Shown here piece by piece: positions 18,940 through 19,508 of a DNA stretch of 19,508 bases (position 1 is the stretch's first letter; every line of letters begins with the position of its first letter). The stretch lies in NCBI GenBank assembly GCA_002366885.1, contig DFCD01000115.1, positions 3,634 through 23,141 of the forward strand, written 5' to 3'. The notes under the pieces were generated by a model. That model searched no databases. It was given only the letters and a program-made list of their open reading frames with translations, and had not been told where the DNA came from. This DNA comes from Verrucomicrobia bacterium UBA3063 (GTDB lineage: Bacteria > Verrucomicrobiota > Verrucomicrobiia > Methylacidiphilales > Verrucolacustridaceae). A program made the translations under genes and the position numbers.

Positions 18940-19503
18940 ATGGCCTCTCCTGCATCCCTCTTTCGCCTGCAAAAGGTTCAGACGGGACGGGTGCTGGGAC
19001 CCATGGATCTGGATCATCTCAAGGCCCTCGGCAACCAGTCCCTCATCGCGCCGGAGGATCTGGTGCAAGTCGACGAGGGTCCCTGGCAAAAAGCCCCCGA
19101 AATCGCCGAACTGGAGATGCTTTGGATCGTCGAACCCCTGGACGGCCCCCGCTACGGTCCCACCACCGCCGGCACCATCGCGGAATTCCTCCAGAGCGGA
19201 CAACTGGGGGGATCGGAGCTGGTCACCCACCAGCGAACCAAGGAAACCTTCACCGTAAACGAGTTTCTCGAGGAGATCCGGCGTCGCCGGGACGCTAAGC
19301 TGAAAAGCAGAACCATCAAGCTGGAGGACGCCATCGAGGCCACCCCCGCCTCCAAGACGGAAAGCCCCGCCTTTGACGCCGCCCTCCGCCTGCGCATCCG
19401 CCAGCTCGAAAGCGATCTCGCCGAGGCGAGGAAAATGCTCGAGCGGCAATCGGCCGAGCTTGCCCGGTTGCGCAACCCGGGCGGTCCCGGGCTTTCCGTT
19501 TGA
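18940..19503 (+). CDS. Protein with two GYF_2-like domains and a C-terminal coiled coil
   Basis: A 187-residue protein, complete in the window. Two copies of a GYF_2 (DUF4339)-like module are visible. Copy one, about 6-60, has GRVLGPMDLDHLKAL and EDLVQVDEGPWQKA. Copy two, about 60-112, has GPRYGPTTAGTIAEFL and SELVTHQRTKETF. Both show the family's pattern of a GP turn, a helix, and a strand ending in a V-pair. A charged linker (112-145) leads to a coiled coil at 146-177 (RIRQLESDLAEARKMLER). GYF-type domains bind proline-rich segments. No signal peptide is seen, so it is likely cytoplasmic. It begins four bases after the LysM protein's stop and may work with it, whose linker is proline-rich; that link is speculation. 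Confidence 0.8.
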   Translation: MASPASLFRLQKVQTGRVLGPMDLDHLKALGNQSLIAPEDLVQVDEGPWQKAPEIAELEMLWIVEPLDGPRYGPTTAGTIAEFLQSGQLGGSELVTHQRTKETFTVNEFLEEIRRRRDAKLKSRTIKLEDAIEATPASKTESPAFDAALRLRIRQLESDLAEARKMLERQSAELARLRNPGGPGLSV

Positions 19504-19508
19504 CCCTC

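Overview
The window is a gene-dense stretch of GC-rich bacterial chromosome. It holds sixteen complete protein genes, one protein gene cut by the left edge, and one tRNA gene. I see no insertion sequence, integrase, phage gene or CRISPR array. A DUF1800 gene directly followed by a Tat-exported DUF1501 gene, duplicated GYF_2-type domains, LysM proteins and a fused peptidoglycan-recycling enzyme together suggest the Planctomycetota-Verrucomicrobiota group, most likely Verrucomicrobiota. That placement is inference from gene content only.

Region 1 (1-1993): the end of an ABC-2 type exporter ATPase (+) converges with a ZIP-family metal transporter (-). A tRNA with anticodon CAU (-) lies upstream of the transporter. 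Region 2 (1994-5115): a membrane-anchored helical-repeat protein is followed nine bases later by an exported amidase with two LysM domains. A small YjbQ-type gene runs against them on the minus strand.

Region 3 (5116-10385): a run of closely packed plus-strand genes that looks like one operon. In order it encodes an NDUFA9-like NAD(P)-binding protein, a cation diffusion facilitator, a beta-lactamase-fold hydrolase, a membrane acyltransferase, QueD and PurU. The first gene begins exactly where the divergent yjbQ begins: both start codons lie in one CATATG palindrome. Region 4 (10386-13606): an intergenic stretch with weak hairpins, then the DUF1800-DUF1501 pair.

Region 5 (13659-16007, minus strand): a small exported protein of unknown function and a single reading frame joining a BadF/BcrA-type amino-sugar kinase to a MurQ etherase. 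This is a plausible two-step enzyme for recycling N-acetylmuramic acid. Region 6 (16046-19503, plus strand): a VanZ-like membrane protein overlapping ligA (NAD-dependent DNA ligase), then a LysM/coiled-coil envelope protein and a double GYF_2/coiled-coil protein.

Cell-wall functions recur: the LysM amidase, the kinase-MurQ fusion, and the LysM envelope protein. The rest is housekeeping (ligase, PurU, QueD, tRNA) and metal transport (ZIP, CDF). The most notable items are the kinase-MurQ fusion, the back-to-back start codons at 5113-5118, the DUF1800/DUF1501 pair with a visible export signal on only one partner, and the unknown pair behind ligA. I found no clearly new multi-gene system.
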